Shown piece after piece: positions 45,696-54,043 of a stretch of DNA of 64,000 nucleotides (position 1 is its first letter; each line of letters begins with the position of its first letter). This stretch comes from Gemmatimonadales bacterium (GTDB taxonomy: Bacteria; Gemmatimonadota; Gemmatimonadetes; Gemmatimonadales; GWC2-71-9), in assembly GCA_019637315.1 (NCBI GenBank), contig JAHBVU010000020.1:1-64000 (forward strand), read 5' to 3'. A program made the translations under genes and the position numbers. The notes under the pieces were generated by a model. The model saw nothing but the letters and a program-made list of their open reading frames with translations. It was not told where the DNA came from and did not search any database.

Positions 45696-46960
45696 TGATC
45701 CTCCCAGACCGACTCATCGCGCCAGACCCTCCCCGCAACCGCGGATTCCACACACTCCTCGAGGCTGGCAAAGACGACCTGATAGCCGAGGTTGTTCGGA
45801 GCGTACCAGGCCCACTTGGCCGAGTTGGTCATCACGGCGCCAGGCCGCCCCGACAGGATCGGGGTGATGTAAGTGCAGGTATCAGTCACGATCTGAAGCC
45901 CGGTGCTCCGCAGCTCTTCTTCCCAGCCTTCGTCGCGAATCCGCGCCAGGGTATCCCGCCCGGTTGAGACAAAGAACTCGACCTCTGTCGCAATGCGTCG
46001 GCCGCCCAGCAACTCGCGCAGCTGAACAAACTCGGCGTGTGAGAAGTGGGGGGTGCCGACGCTGACGGCGCCGAGCTGTCGGGTCGTGGTCGAGGTCAGG
46101 GCACGCACAGCGTCGCGGAGGTCGCTCCGTCCGATCTCGAACGTCACCTCGGGCGCTGCACCGCCGAGCGCAGCGGCTTCGGTCGGGGCTTCGGGGGTCA
46201 CACCGGCGACGTGAAACATCGCAACCGACCCCGATGATGCTGCTGCGGCGCCGAGTGCCTTGAGCTGATCCTCCGAGGCCGAGTCAAGGCCCACGATGAC
46301 CGGAATCCGGCCGCCAACCAGCGGACCAAGCACGTGGCCCAGAGCGGCAAACGTGGTGTCGCGCTCGAGCAGGCGGGTTGGCACCTGGCGCAGGCGGACC
46401 ACGACGCGAGCCCGACGCCCGGCGTCCGTATGGAGGCCGACCATCGGGACATGGCCCACGATGGCGGCACAAATGTCGATGAAATCGCCGTAGCGTTCGG
46501 TCCGCGCACCAAGTACACTGTTGGCAAACACGATGGCGTTCGACTCGGCCCAGGCAATCTGCTCACCAAGTCCAGGGCGGTCCCGCAGTTGATAGGGTGC
46601 GCAGGTCCAGGTTTGCCGACAGCCCATGGCCTGATAGTACCGCATCATGGCGCGAGCGGCAGCGGCGACCTCGGCCTTGCCACGGAACAGCTCCGGGTGG
46701 AGCAGGTCCACGGCACCGACGTTGAGGGTGGTTGGCACCGTTACCGTGCCACCGCCGTCCGCGAGGGTGCGGGCGAAATCGACGCTGGCCGGGCCGTGAT
46801 ACAGGCATCCGTCGATATGGGCTCGTGAAATGGCTGTCAGATTCGTGGCGCCCGTCATCTCGGCCATGCGCACCACCAGCCGCATGGCGAGCGCCGCCGC
46901 CGGGCCGGCTTCGCCCGACAGCTGTGCTCGCTGTGGGTCGGTCAGCTGAAGGTCTGCCAT
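45692..46960 (-). CDS. Aconitase X catalytic subunit
   Basis: 422 residues of DUF521/AcnX. It shows YHGPASVDFARTLADGGG, VPTTLNVGAVDL, the Fe-S Cys in CRQTWTCAPYQL, NSVLGARTERYGDF and the C-terminal TDTCTYITPILSG and MTNSAKWAWYAPNN. Archaeal members dehydrate phosphomevalonate; bacterial two-subunit members dehydrate cis-3-hydroxyproline. No hydroxyproline transporter or delta1-pyrroline reductase is next to it, so the substrate is inferred only. The start at 46960 drops a Cys/His-rich leader that looks unreal. Confidence 0.88.
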   Translation of the reverse strand: MADLQLTDPQRAQLSGEAGPAAALAMRLVVRMAEMTGATNLTAISRAHIDGCLYHGPASVDFARTLADGGGTVTVPTTLNVGAVDLLHPELFRGKAEVAAAARAMMRYYQAMGCRQTWTCAPYQLRDRPGLGEQIAWAESNAIVFANSVLGARTERYGDFIDICAAIVGHVPMVGLHTDAGRRARVVVRLRQVPTRLLERDTTFAALGHVLGPLVGGRIPVIVGLDSASEDQLKALGAAAASSGSVAMFHVAGVTPEAPTEAAALGGAAPEVTFEIGRSDLRDAVRALTSTTTRQLGAVSVGTPHFSHAEFVQLRELLGGRRIATEVEFFVSTGRDTLARIRDEGWEEELRSTGLQIVTDTCTYITPILSGRPGAVMTNSAKWAWYAPNNLGYQVVFASLEECVESAVAGRVWRDESVWEDQ

Positions 46961-47202
46961 CTCATTGGCCGGTTGGGGGTGGCATCGTTGCTGGCACGAG
47001 CAGAACAGGTGAAGTCCCGTCGGCAACGATAGGTGTGGCGGGTAGAGCCAGCAAGTCGGTACGGCTCCGGCGACAGCCGCGAGGAGTCGAGTGCTTGATA
47101 TTCGGCGTGAAGGAGTAGATTTACGGGTACTTCCGCGAACATCGGGCCCGTGCCGTATCCTGGCGGGTCGACCATGCTTGACCGTCCCGTCGGAGAGATC
47201 AG

Positions 47203-49251
47203 ATGACTTGCTTGCGTTGTCTCACGTCGTCACTGCTGGCGTTCGTGGTGCTGGCGCCCGCCGCACATGCGCAGACCCCGGTTGAGGGTCGGATTACCTA
47301 CGAGGACTATCTCAACGCCGAGGCGCCGCGAGACTTCTTTCGGGGCGGCAGTCCGCAGATGTCGCCGGACGGGAAGCGGGTTGCGTACTCGCGCTGGTGG
47401 ATCGACAAGATGGCCGATCGCTGGCGGCAGTCGATCTGGCTGGTGGACGCCGACGGCAGCCGCAATCGGTGGCTAGTCGACGCGGGTGGACACACCTGGT
47501 CGCCGGACGGGACCCGACTGGCGTTCGTCAAGCAGGGCGAACCGACGGGCGCGCAGATCTTCGTTCGATACATGGATGACGAAGGCGCGGTGACGCAGAT
47601 CACTCGGGTCGAGACCGGGGCAGGGAATCTGACCTGGTCGCCGGATGGCCAGTGGATTGCCTACACCGCGCTGGTACGGGAGGCGCCGGCCTGGACCAGC
47701 ACCATTCCCGGCAAGCCTGCGGGAGCAACCTGGACCGCGCCACCCAAGATCGTCGATCGGCTCAACTACCGTGCGGATTGGGTCGGTTACGTCGATGCTG
47801 GCTACGCACAAGTCTTTGTCGTGCCCGCATCAGGCGGCACCCCGACGCAGTTGACCACGGGGTCATGGAATCACGGCCAACTGGCCTGGTCGCGCGACGG
47901 CAGGGAGATCCTCTTCACGAGCCTCCGGGTTCCTGACGCGGAGTACGAGTGGCGGGAGTCGGAGATCTATGCCGTCAACGTCGGCAGCAAGGCCGTCAGG
48001 CAGCTGACTCGGCGCAAGGGTCCCGACTCGGGTCCGGTGGTGTCGCCCGATGGCAGGTTCGTCGCGTATCAGGGCTTCGATTGGACCGACGATACCTATA
48101 TCACCAACAAGCTGTACGTGATGGGGATCGACGGCAGCAATCCTCGGCAGCTGGCCCGAAGCCTGGATCGCTCGCCGGAGAATGTAAGCTGGGCTGCGGA
48201 CGGATCGGGCCTCTACTTCATTGCCCAGGATCTCGGCCAGAGCCATCTCTTCTATGCGCCGGTCAACGGGGGAGAGGCTCGCAAGCTGAGCAAGGGCGAC
48301 GTTTTCCTGAGCCAGCTGAGCGCAGCGGGCGCTCGCGGGGCGGCCATCCTCAATACGGTCGAATCGCCGGGTGACATCGTCGTCTTCGACCTCGCAACCC
48401 CAACTCCGCGCAAGGTCACCGATCTCAATGGCGATGTGCTGGCCGGCAAGAGGCTGGGGACGGTCGAGGAGATCTGGTATCCCTCGGTCGAAGGCCTCAA
48501 GATCCAGGGGTGGGTCGTCAAGCCGCCCGACTTCGATCCCTCGAAGAAGTATCCCCTGATGCTGGCGATCCATGGCGGCCCGCATGGGATGTACGCCAGC
48601 ACCTTGTCCTATATGTGGTGGGAGTGGCAAATCTACGCGGGCATGGGATACGTCGTGCTCCACACCAATCCGCGCGGCAGCTCGGGGTACGGCAGCGCCT
48701 TCGGGAACGCCATCAAGAATGCCTACCCGGGTAAAGATTACAACGACCTGATGGCCGGGGTCGATACCGTGATCAATCGGGGTTACATCGATACCAGCAA
48801 GCTCTATGTCTACGGATGCAGTGGCGGCGGCGTGCTCACGGCCTGGGTCGTCGGTCACACCGATCGGTTTACCGCCGCATCATCCGAGTGCCCGGTCACG
48901 AACTGGCTCTCGTTCGTCGGAACGACGGATGGAGCCGGCTGGTACCGCAACTTTGCCAAGCTGCCGTGGGAGGATCCGTCGGAGCATCTCCGTCGGTCGC
49001 CGCTCATGTATGTTGGCAACGTCAAGACACCGACCCTGCTCATCACCGGGGAGGGCGACCTGCGGACGCCGATGCCGCAGACCGAGGAGTACTACATGGC
49101 CCTCAAGATGCAGAAGGTCCCGACGGCCATGGTACGGCTCCAGGACGAGTGGCATGCCTACTTCAATCGCCCGTCAAACTTCCTGCATACCCTGAACCTG
49201 CGGGAGCGGTGGTTCCAGAAGTACAGTCAGCCGAGGCCGACGATTCCCTGA
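47203..49251 (+). CDS. Exported S9-family prolyl oligopeptidase
   Basis: 682 residues with a signal peptide (SLLAFVVLAPAAHAQ), a WD40-like beta-propeller (about 30-410; repeated SPDG and WSPDG motifs) and a C-terminal alpha/beta hydrolase. The nucleophile lies in YGCSGGGVLTAW (the usual GGSYGG is replaced), the acid in TGEGDLRTPMPQ and the His in DEWHAYF. It cleaves peptides in the periplasm or outside the cell. AGAGATCAG precedes the ATG. Confidence 0.92.
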   Translation: MTCLRCLTSSLLAFVVLAPAAHAQTPVEGRITYEDYLNAEAPRDFFRGGSPQMSPDGKRVAYSRWWIDKMADRWRQSIWLVDADGSRNRWLVDAGGHTWSPDGTRLAFVKQGEPTGAQIFVRYMDDEGAVTQITRVETGAGNLTWSPDGQWIAYTALVREAPAWTSTIPGKPAGATWTAPPKIVDRLNYRADWVGYVDAGYAQVFVVPASGGTPTQLTTGSWNHGQLAWSRDGREILFTSLRVPDAEYEWRESEIYAVNVGSKAVRQLTRRKGPDSGPVVSPDGRFVAYQGFDWTDDTYITNKLYVMGIDGSNPRQLARSLDRSPENVSWAADGSGLYFIAQDLGQSHLFYAPVNGGEARKLSKGDVFLSQLSAAGARGAAILNTVESPGDIVVFDLATPTPRKVTDLNGDVLAGKRLGTVEEIWYPSVEGLKIQGWVVKPPDFDPSKKYPLMLAIHGGPHGMYASTLSYMWWEWQIYAGMGYVVLHTNPRGSSGYGSAFGNAIKNAYPGKDYNDLMAGVDTVINRGYIDTSKLYVYGCSGGGVLTAWVVGHTDRFTAASSECPVTNWLSFVGTTDGAGWYRNFAKLPWEDPSEHLRRSPLMYVGNVKTPTLLITGEGDLRTPMPQTEEYYMALKMQKVPTAMVRLQDEWHAYFNRPSNFLHTLNLRERWFQKYSQPRPTIP

Positions 49252-49260
49252 CCGAGCCGA

Positions 49261-49310
49261 CTCGAGGTCGGCCCCTATCGAGGTCGGCCCCTCAGGGCGC
49301 CGGCCTCGAG
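49261..49310. terminator. Long hairpin between convergent genes
   Basis: CTCGAGGTCGGC (49261-49272) pairs with GCCGGCCTCGAG (49299-49310), 12 bp with one G-T pair. The loop holds a repeat of CGAGGTCGGCCCCT. It lies between the peptidase and the SRPBCC gene and could terminate either. Confidence 0.5.
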
Positions 49311-49337
49311 ATCGGTGAGTCCTGCCTGACGCGGCAG

Positions 49338-49790
49338 TCAGTTCCAGTTGTCGATCTTGAGATCGCGCGGAGCTGGACTGCCGCGACCCGTTTCTACCAA
49401 CGATCGCAAGCTGAGAAGAAAGACGGCCCACTTCATACTGCAGTGGCCCATGAAGTCGCCTGCCTCCGGCCAGTTCAGGTGGCCAAAGATGATCAGCGTC
49501 ATGTCGCCCTCCTGGGTCAGACGGAAGCTGATATCGGTGCCAATCCATTCTGGCGGACCCGCCTGAACTCGCCAGGACACATCATCGAGCGCGGCCCGGG
49601 TAACCTCAATGGTCATCTTACCCTTCTCAACCCCGTGATCGCTGAAACGAACGGTCACGATGCCGCCCGTAGCGGCTGACCCTGTCGTCTCCTCTGTCCA
49701 CCAGCCGGCGATGCCCTCCACTGTCGTGAGCGCCCGGCTAACCTGGTCAACGGGGGCCTTGATACCAATGCGATGGATGATGTCGGGCAC
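49338..49790 (-). CDS. SRPBCC/AHSA1-like ligand-binding protein
   Basis: 150 residues of the START/Bet v1-like fold: IIHRIGIKAPVDQVSRALTTVEGIAGWWTEET at the N-terminus, then GGIVTVRFSDHG, VSWRVQAGPPEWIGTDISF and the long C-terminal helix (FMGHCSMKWAVFLLSLRSLVETG). Such proteins bind hydrophobic ligands and are often paired with small DNA-binding regulators. It starts with GTG at 49790 and is transcribed away from the HxlR gene across a shared operator. Confidence 0.85.
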   Translation of the reverse strand: MPDIIHRIGIKAPVDQVSRALTTVEGIAGWWTEETTGSAATGGIVTVRFSDHGVEKGKMTIEVTRAALDDVSWRVQAGPPEWIGTDISFRLTQEGDMTLIIFGHLNWPEAGDFMGHCSMKWAVFLLSLRSLVETGRGSPAPRDLKIDNWN

Positions 49791-49824
49791 AGAGCACCTC
49801 GAGCGTGGGGTGTTGGGGTCATTG

Positions 49825-49862
49825 CTTGCATGAAGCTAGTAATGATGCTTGTCCCATGCAAG
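49825..49862. promoter_or_regulatory. Inverted-repeat operator in the HxlR divergent region
   Basis: Perfect arms CTTGCATG (49825-49832) and CATGCAAG (49855-49862), 30 bases centre to centre, flank an inner AAGC...GCTT pair. The spacing places both arms on the same face of DNA. It lies between the divergent SRPBCC and HxlR genes, a natural site for HxlR control of both. Confidence 0.6.
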
Positions 49863-49883
49863 TTTGCCCGTTAGAGTCATTCT

Positions 49884-50357
49884 ATGCTGGGGCGAAGCTA
49901 TGATCGGGAAGTCTGTTCCGCGGCGCGCGCGCTGGAGATTGCCGGGGAGCGGTGGAGCCTGCTGATCCTGCGGAACGCTATGTTTGCGGGTATGACCCGG
50001 TTTACTGACTTCGAACAGGGCCTTGGGATTGCCCCCAATGTTCTGGCGACTCGGCTCGAGGGTTTCGTCGCCGAAGGCCTGATGGAAACGGTCGCGGCGG
50101 CCAGTGGACACGCGGAGTATCGGCTCACTGACAAGGGTCTCGACTTCAAGCCCGTGATCATCGCCCTGACGGAGTGGGGCGATCGCTGGGCTGCGCCCGA
50201 CGGTGCCCCGATCGCGTATCGACACAGTGGTTGCGAGGGAACGGTCGGAGTGCATTTGCAGTGCGGAGAGTGCGGTACCGAGCCGTCGCTCGAGGAGGTG
50301 GTTGCTCGGCCGACGCCGGCCATGGCGCTGGCCCGTCGTCGGCGCGGACTCGGGTGA
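49884..50357 (+). CDS. HxlR-family winged-helix regulator
   Basis: 157 residues with the HxlR core CSAARALEIAGERWSLLILRNAMFAGMTRFTDFEQGLGIAPNVLATRLEGFVAEGLM, the recognition helix and wing following. The C-terminal part has a CxxC (CGECG) that could sense thiol stress or bind metal. It starts 93 bases from the divergent SRPBCC gene and is coupled by a GTGA overlap to the hydrolase gene. Known HxlR proteins respond to aldehydes or quinones. Confidence 0.9.
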   Translation: MLGRSYDREVCSAARALEIAGERWSLLILRNAMFAGMTRFTDFEQGLGIAPNVLATRLEGFVAEGLMETVAAASGHAEYRLTDKGLDFKPVIIALTEWGDRWAAPDGAPIAYRHSGCEGTVGVHLQCGECGTEPSLEEVVARPTPAMALARRRRGLG

Positions 50358-51133
50358 GACACGCGGTTTCTGCGGACGGGACGAGGATTGCGTACCGGGT
50401 GTCCGGATCGGGTGAGCCCCTGCTGCTCGTCAGCGGTCAGAGCCTCGATCATCGGATGTGGCACACGCTGGTGCCCCGCCTGTCCGCTCATTACGCTGCC
50501 ATCACCTTCGATCATCGTGGCACCGGCCATAGCGACAAGCCCGACACACCTGCATACACCACTCGCCTCTTTGCGGAGGATGCCGTGGCCGTGCTCGATG
50601 CGGTTGGTGCGCTCAAGGCGCATCTGTTCGGCTTTTCGATGGGCGGCCGCGTCTGCCAGTGGCTTGCAGCTGACTACGCGAGCCGAGTCGGTGCGCTCGT
50701 GCTGGCCGCAACGACGGCCGGCAACTCGCGGGGTGTGGCACGGGACCGGCGGGTGACAGCGCTGCTGCAGAGCGGCAACATGGAGGCGCTCGATCGTCTC
50801 TTCTACTCGCCAGAGTACCTGGCCGGAGGCGGTCGGCCGTGGCGTGTTTCGGACACGCCGCCCTTCGCAAGGCGGCTGCACTATCAGGCCAGTGAGACCC
50901 ATGATGCCTGGTCAGCGTTGGTGTCGATCGATCGGCCCACGCTGATCCTGCACGGTGCTGAGGATCAGGTAACGCCGCCGGACAACGCCAGGCGCATGGC
51001 CGACGCGATTGCCGGCTCCGAACTCCTGCTCATCCCCGGCGGTCGACACGGGATCGTGGCTGAACTCGACCATGCCACCATCCAGGCAGTGATCGACTTT
51101 CTCCGGCGCCATCCGATTGGCGCCTTGGGGTGA
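50354..51133 (+). CDS. Alpha/beta hydrolase coupled to HxlR
   Basis: 259 residues starting with GTG inside the HxlR stop (GTGA). The fold shows PLLLVSGQSLDHRMW, FDHRGTGHSDKP, the nucleophile GFSMGGRVCQWLA, the acid in LHGAEDQVTPPD and His in IPGGRHGIVAE. It resembles 3-oxoadipate enol-lactonase-like hydrolases. Coupling to the regulator suggests it detoxifies or cleaves the compound that the regulator senses. Confidence 0.88.
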   Translation: MRHAVSADGTRIAYRVSGSGEPLLLVSGQSLDHRMWHTLVPRLSAHYAAITFDHRGTGHSDKPDTPAYTTRLFAEDAVAVLDAVGALKAHLFGFSMGGRVCQWLAADYASRVGALVLAATTAGNSRGVARDRRVTALLQSGNMEALDRLFYSPEYLAGGGRPWRVSDTPPFARRLHYQASETHDAWSALVSIDRPTLILHGAEDQVTPPDNARRMADAIAGSELLLIPGGRHGIVAELDHATIQAVIDFLRRHPIGALG

Positions 51134-51307
51134 ACCTGCGGATGCGCTGCCCAGCATGATCGATGCGACTCGAGTCACCCCGCGAGCGGTGGCGTGGATC
51201 GCGACGCTGTGGTCGTGGTCATGGTTGCTGCGCTCCGCCGCCGGCGTGGCTCAGAACGCCTTTGGTAGCCGGGTGGTTGAGATCTCACGCTGAAATCGAG
51301 TCTGTCA

Positions 51308-51868
51308 ATGAAGACACAGTACTTTACCGCGACGACGCTGGACGGCTATATCGCGACGGATGACCATTCGCTAGACTGGCTTTTCCCGCTGGCTCGTCTC
51401 GAGGATACCGGGTACCCCGCGTTCATTGCCGAGGTTGGTGCGCTGGCGATGGGGTCCGCGACCTATCAGTGGTTGTTACAGCACGTCGTCAAACCTGGCG
51501 CGGAGGATCAGGCACCTTGGCCCTACACGCAGCCCGTCTGGGTCTTCAGCCGTCGTCGGCTGCCCGCACCCCCGGACGCTCAGATTCGGTTCGTATCGGG
51601 TGATGTGAGGCCCGTTCATCAGGAGATGGCTGCGCAGGCAGGTTCGAAGAATATCTGGATCGTCGGGGGAGGCGATCTCGTCGGTCAGTTCTTCGATGTG
51701 GGCCTGCTCGACGAACTGATCGTTCAGATCGGCTCAGTCACGTTGGGGTCGGGTCGGCCGCTGCTGCCTCGAAGGATCGAAAGTCCCGCTCTCCAACTCC
51801 GTTCTGTTCGACGAGTCGGTCCTGGCATGGCAGAGCTGCACTACGACGTGACCTCTCCATCCCGCTAG
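51308..51868 (+). CDS. RibD C-terminal/dihydrofolate-reductase-like protein
   Basis: 186 residues with the RibD-C/DHFR fold: FTATTLDGYIATDDHSLDWLF at the N-terminus, GALAMGSATYQWLL, PVWVFSRR and the NADPH-binding loop IWIVGGGDLVGQFFDVGLLDELIVQI. Stand-alone members are NADPH reductases with unknown substrate. The 175 bases before it hold no convincing gene. A GC-rich hairpin follows the stop. Confidence 0.85.
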   Translation: MKTQYFTATTLDGYIATDDHSLDWLFPLARLEDTGYPAFIAEVGALAMGSATYQWLLQHVVKPGAEDQAPWPYTQPVWVFSRRRLPAPPDAQIRFVSGDVRPVHQEMAAQAGSKNIWIVGGGDLVGQFFDVGLLDELIVQIGSVTLGSGRPLLPRRIESPALQLRSVRRVGPGMAELHYDVTSPSR

Positions 51869-51890
51869 CATCCGTTTCTTGAAGGACGAG

Positions 51891-51912
51891 GGCGGGGCCT
51901 TTTCGCCCCGCC
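51891..51912 (+). terminator. GC-rich hairpin after the RibD-like gene
   Basis: GGCGGGGC (51891-51898) and GCCCCGCC (51905-51912) pair perfectly around a CTTTTC loop. A long T run does not follow, so strength is uncertain. Confidence 0.6.
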
Positions 51913-51925
51913 GCCCAGCCGTCTC

Positions 51926-51954
51926 TTGCAAACCTGTTCAAAACTTGTTATTAT
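51926..51954 (+). promoter_or_regulatory. Sigma70-type promoter for the outer membrane protein gene
   Basis: TTGCAA (51926-51931) is followed by a 17-base spacer and TATTAT (51949-51954). The A/T-rich run stands out in this GC-rich sequence. It lies 65 bases before the ATG of the beta-barrel gene. Confidence 0.7.
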
Positions 51955-52018
51955 CCTATTCACGTCAGCCGGCAGTGGCCGATGTGAGTCAAAAACGTCC
52001 ATTTCAGGAGATGTTCGT

Positions 52019-52573
52019 ATGAAAGCCTGGTTTCCCCTGGTTGCGACCGGTGCCCTCATGGTCGCTGCGCCGCTCGCGGCCCAGGCGCAGGGCCCGAAGG
52101 TCATGTTGGAGGCACGAGGTGGCGCGGTCGTCCCCACCTTCGACATCGCCGACGTCGCCAAGACCGGAGCGTCCTTCGGCGGAACGATCGGTTATCAGCT
52201 CTCGCCCAAGTGGGCTCTGCTCGGTGAGTTCGACTATGGCATGCATAAGGACAAGGCCACCGGTCTGGTCGACATCAAGACGACGCACCTGGTTGCCAAG
52301 CTCGGCTACGCCGTGACGCCGTACCGTGAGCGGGGCTGGAACGTGATGCTCAACCTGGGTGCAGGTCTGGTGAACTTCAGCGTCGAGGGCGCCCCCGAGT
52401 CGTTCACGTACCCCGCCATCAACGCTGGTGCCAAGCTGGCGTACAACTTCAATCCGTCAGTGGCGTTCGTGCTTTCTCCGCAGGGCGACATTGCGTTCAG
52501 CAAAGAGAGTGAGCTGGGCACCTCGAATGCCTGGGTGTGGCCGGTAACCGCCGGTTTCCGATTCAACTTCTAA
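52019..52573 (+). CDS. Outer membrane beta-barrel protein
   Basis: 184 residues with a signal peptide (LVATGALMVAAPLAAQAQ). The mature part has alternating amphipathic strands (VMLEARGGAVVPTF, GGTIGYQLSPKWALLGEFDYGM, HLVAKLGYAVTPY, AVAFVLSPQGDIAFS) and ends in the outer-membrane signature GFRFNF with a terminal Phe. An eight-stranded OmpA/OmpW-type barrel is likely. A strong promoter precedes it and CAGGAG lies eight bases before the ATG. Confidence 0.85.
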   Translation: MKAWFPLVATGALMVAAPLAAQAQGPKVMLEARGGAVVPTFDIADVAKTGASFGGTIGYQLSPKWALLGEFDYGMHKDKATGLVDIKTTHLVAKLGYAVTPYRERGWNVMLNLGAGLVNFSVEGAPESFTYPAINAGAKLAYNFNPSVAFVLSPQGDIAFSKESELGTSNAWVWPVTAGFRFNF

Positions 52574-52594
52574 ACTCTGGAAGGTCAGGTCGTC

Positions 52595-52822
52595 ATGCGG
52601 GCGCTCGATATCCTTGCCGCAGTACTGTTGGTGGTCGGTGGTCTCAACTGGGGCCTGGTGGCAGTAGCGAACTTCGACCTCGTCGCAGCCGTGACAGGAG
52701 CCGGCGGGTTCGGAGCCAAGAACGCCCTGAGCAGCCTGGTGTACGCCCTGGTCGGGCTCGCGGCGGTATACTACGGCCTCAACTGGAAGGCGAGTCACCG
52801 CCGGTGGTTGACGGCCGAGTAA
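52595..52822 (+). CDS. DUF378 small membrane protein
   Basis: 75 residues with two helices and the family pattern LDILAAVLLVVGGLNWGLVAVANFDLVAAV and LVYALVGLAAVYYGLNW. DUF378 proteins are short integral membrane proteins without known function. It follows the barrel gene by 21 bases and is followed by a hairpin, so the pair forms a two-gene unit. Confidence 0.88.
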   Translation: MRALDILAAVLLVVGGLNWGLVAVANFDLVAAVTGAGGFGAKNALSSLVYALVGLAAVYYGLNWKASHRRWLTAE

Positions 52823-52835
52823 GTCGGGTCGGGTC

Positions 52836-52860
52836 GGGCGCCGCGAGGGTGGCGGCGCCC
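52836..52860 (+). terminator. Hairpin after the DUF378 gene
   Basis: GGGCGCCGC (52836-52844) and GCGGCGCCC (52852-52860) pair perfectly over 9 bp with a 7-base loop, ending the barrel-DUF378 unit. No T run follows. Confidence 0.6.
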
Positions 52861-52974
52861 GAGCCGTGCCCCATGGAGTACGGCAGGCAAAACGAGCCCG
52901 CCGCCGCTACAATTGCATCACACCCGGCACGATCCGGGTCCGTCCTGTCCTGACACCGCGAGCAGCTCGACGTG

Positions 52975-53892
52975 ATGGTTCCTCCAAATAACGGTGCGTT
53001 GTCGATCGGCGCTCTGTCGGCCGCGACCGGCGTCCCGACCGAGACGATTCGGACCTGGGAGCGGCGGTATGGTTACCCCGTTGCCGAGCGGAAACCGTCA
53101 GGGCACCGCGTCTACCCGATGGCCACCGTCTCGCGTCTTCGACTGATGTCACAGGCCCTTGCCCGCGGACACCGGGCGGCCGAGGTGGTTGGGGCGTCGG
53201 AGACTGCCCTCGAAGCATTGCTCGCTGCGGTGCCCGGCTTGCCCGAGCCCGACACGCCTGACACGGTGCCGTCGCCCGAGAACGTCAGTGAGTTTCTCGA
53301 TGCAATTCATCGGTTCGACGCGGATCGACTCCGCCGCGCCTTTCAAACCGACTGGGCGCGATTCGGCCCGATCACCTTTCTCGAGCATCGGGCGGCCCCG
53401 CTGCTCGCCGCGGTCGGCGACGCCTGGGCTCGAGGTGTGCTCGACGTTCGCCATGAACACTTCGCCTCGATGTGTCTCGGAGATTTCCTGCGGATGGTTC
53501 GGGCCCCGTATGACGAGCGCGCCCGCGGCCCGGTCCTCGCGCTGGCCACCCTGCCGGGTGAGCTGCACGGGCTCGGCCTGCAAATGGCCGCGCTCGTCGT
53601 AGCGTTGACTGGTCGTCGCGGCCTGATACTGGGTGTCGACACGCCACCCGGGCAGATCGTGTCCCTCGCGCGGGAGGTCGCGCTCGAGGCCGTCGGCCTC
53701 AGCTTCGCGCCGCCTCGGCGTCGGGAGACCCCGCGGGCGCTGGTCGAGCTGCGCGATCAGTTGCCCGACTCGGTGTCACTCGTGGTAGGGGGCGGCGGCG
53801 CGCCGCGCCAGTCTCCGCAAGCAGGCATCGACATAGTCCCTACCTTGGGAGACCTCGATACCTGGTTGCGCAGCCGGTCGCCAAAACACTGA
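52975..53892 (+). CDS. CarH/LitR-like MerR regulator with B12-binding domain
   Basis: 305 residues. Residues 8-75 are a MerR winged helix (LSIGALSAATGVPTETIRTWERRYGYP; GHRVYP). The middle bundle has W-x9-EH: Trp in DAWARGVLDVRHEHFAS followed exactly nine residues on by Glu-His. Then ELHGLG fits the E/DxHxxG cobalamin motif. Both features define CarH-type adenosylcobalamin photoreceptors. Known members repress carotenoid genes in the dark and are released by light. No carotenoid genes lie in the window, so its targets are elsewhere or different. A GTG three bases upstream is possible. Confidence 0.88.
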   Translation: MVPPNNGALSIGALSAATGVPTETIRTWERRYGYPVAERKPSGHRVYPMATVSRLRLMSQALARGHRAAEVVGASETALEALLAAVPGLPEPDTPDTVPSPENVSEFLDAIHRFDADRLRRAFQTDWARFGPITFLEHRAAPLLAAVGDAWARGVLDVRHEHFASMCLGDFLRMVRAPYDERARGPVLALATLPGELHGLGLQMAALVVALTGRRGLILGVDTPPGQIVSLAREVALEAVGLSFAPPRRRETPRALVELRDQLPDSVSLVVGGGGAPRQSPQAGIDIVPTLGDLDTWLRSRSPKH

Positions 53893-54043
53893 TCGGCGTG
53901 CCGCACCAGTGGCAACGGCTCACCACCTGCGCCACGGCCGGCGGCTCCTGACAAGCCTGGTCTGCCCCGCCAGCTTCCCTCGTCTGGCGGGGCGTCAAAC
54001 TGGCGGGTAAGTTCACGGTTCCCCCACAGTTCAAGGCAGGCCC

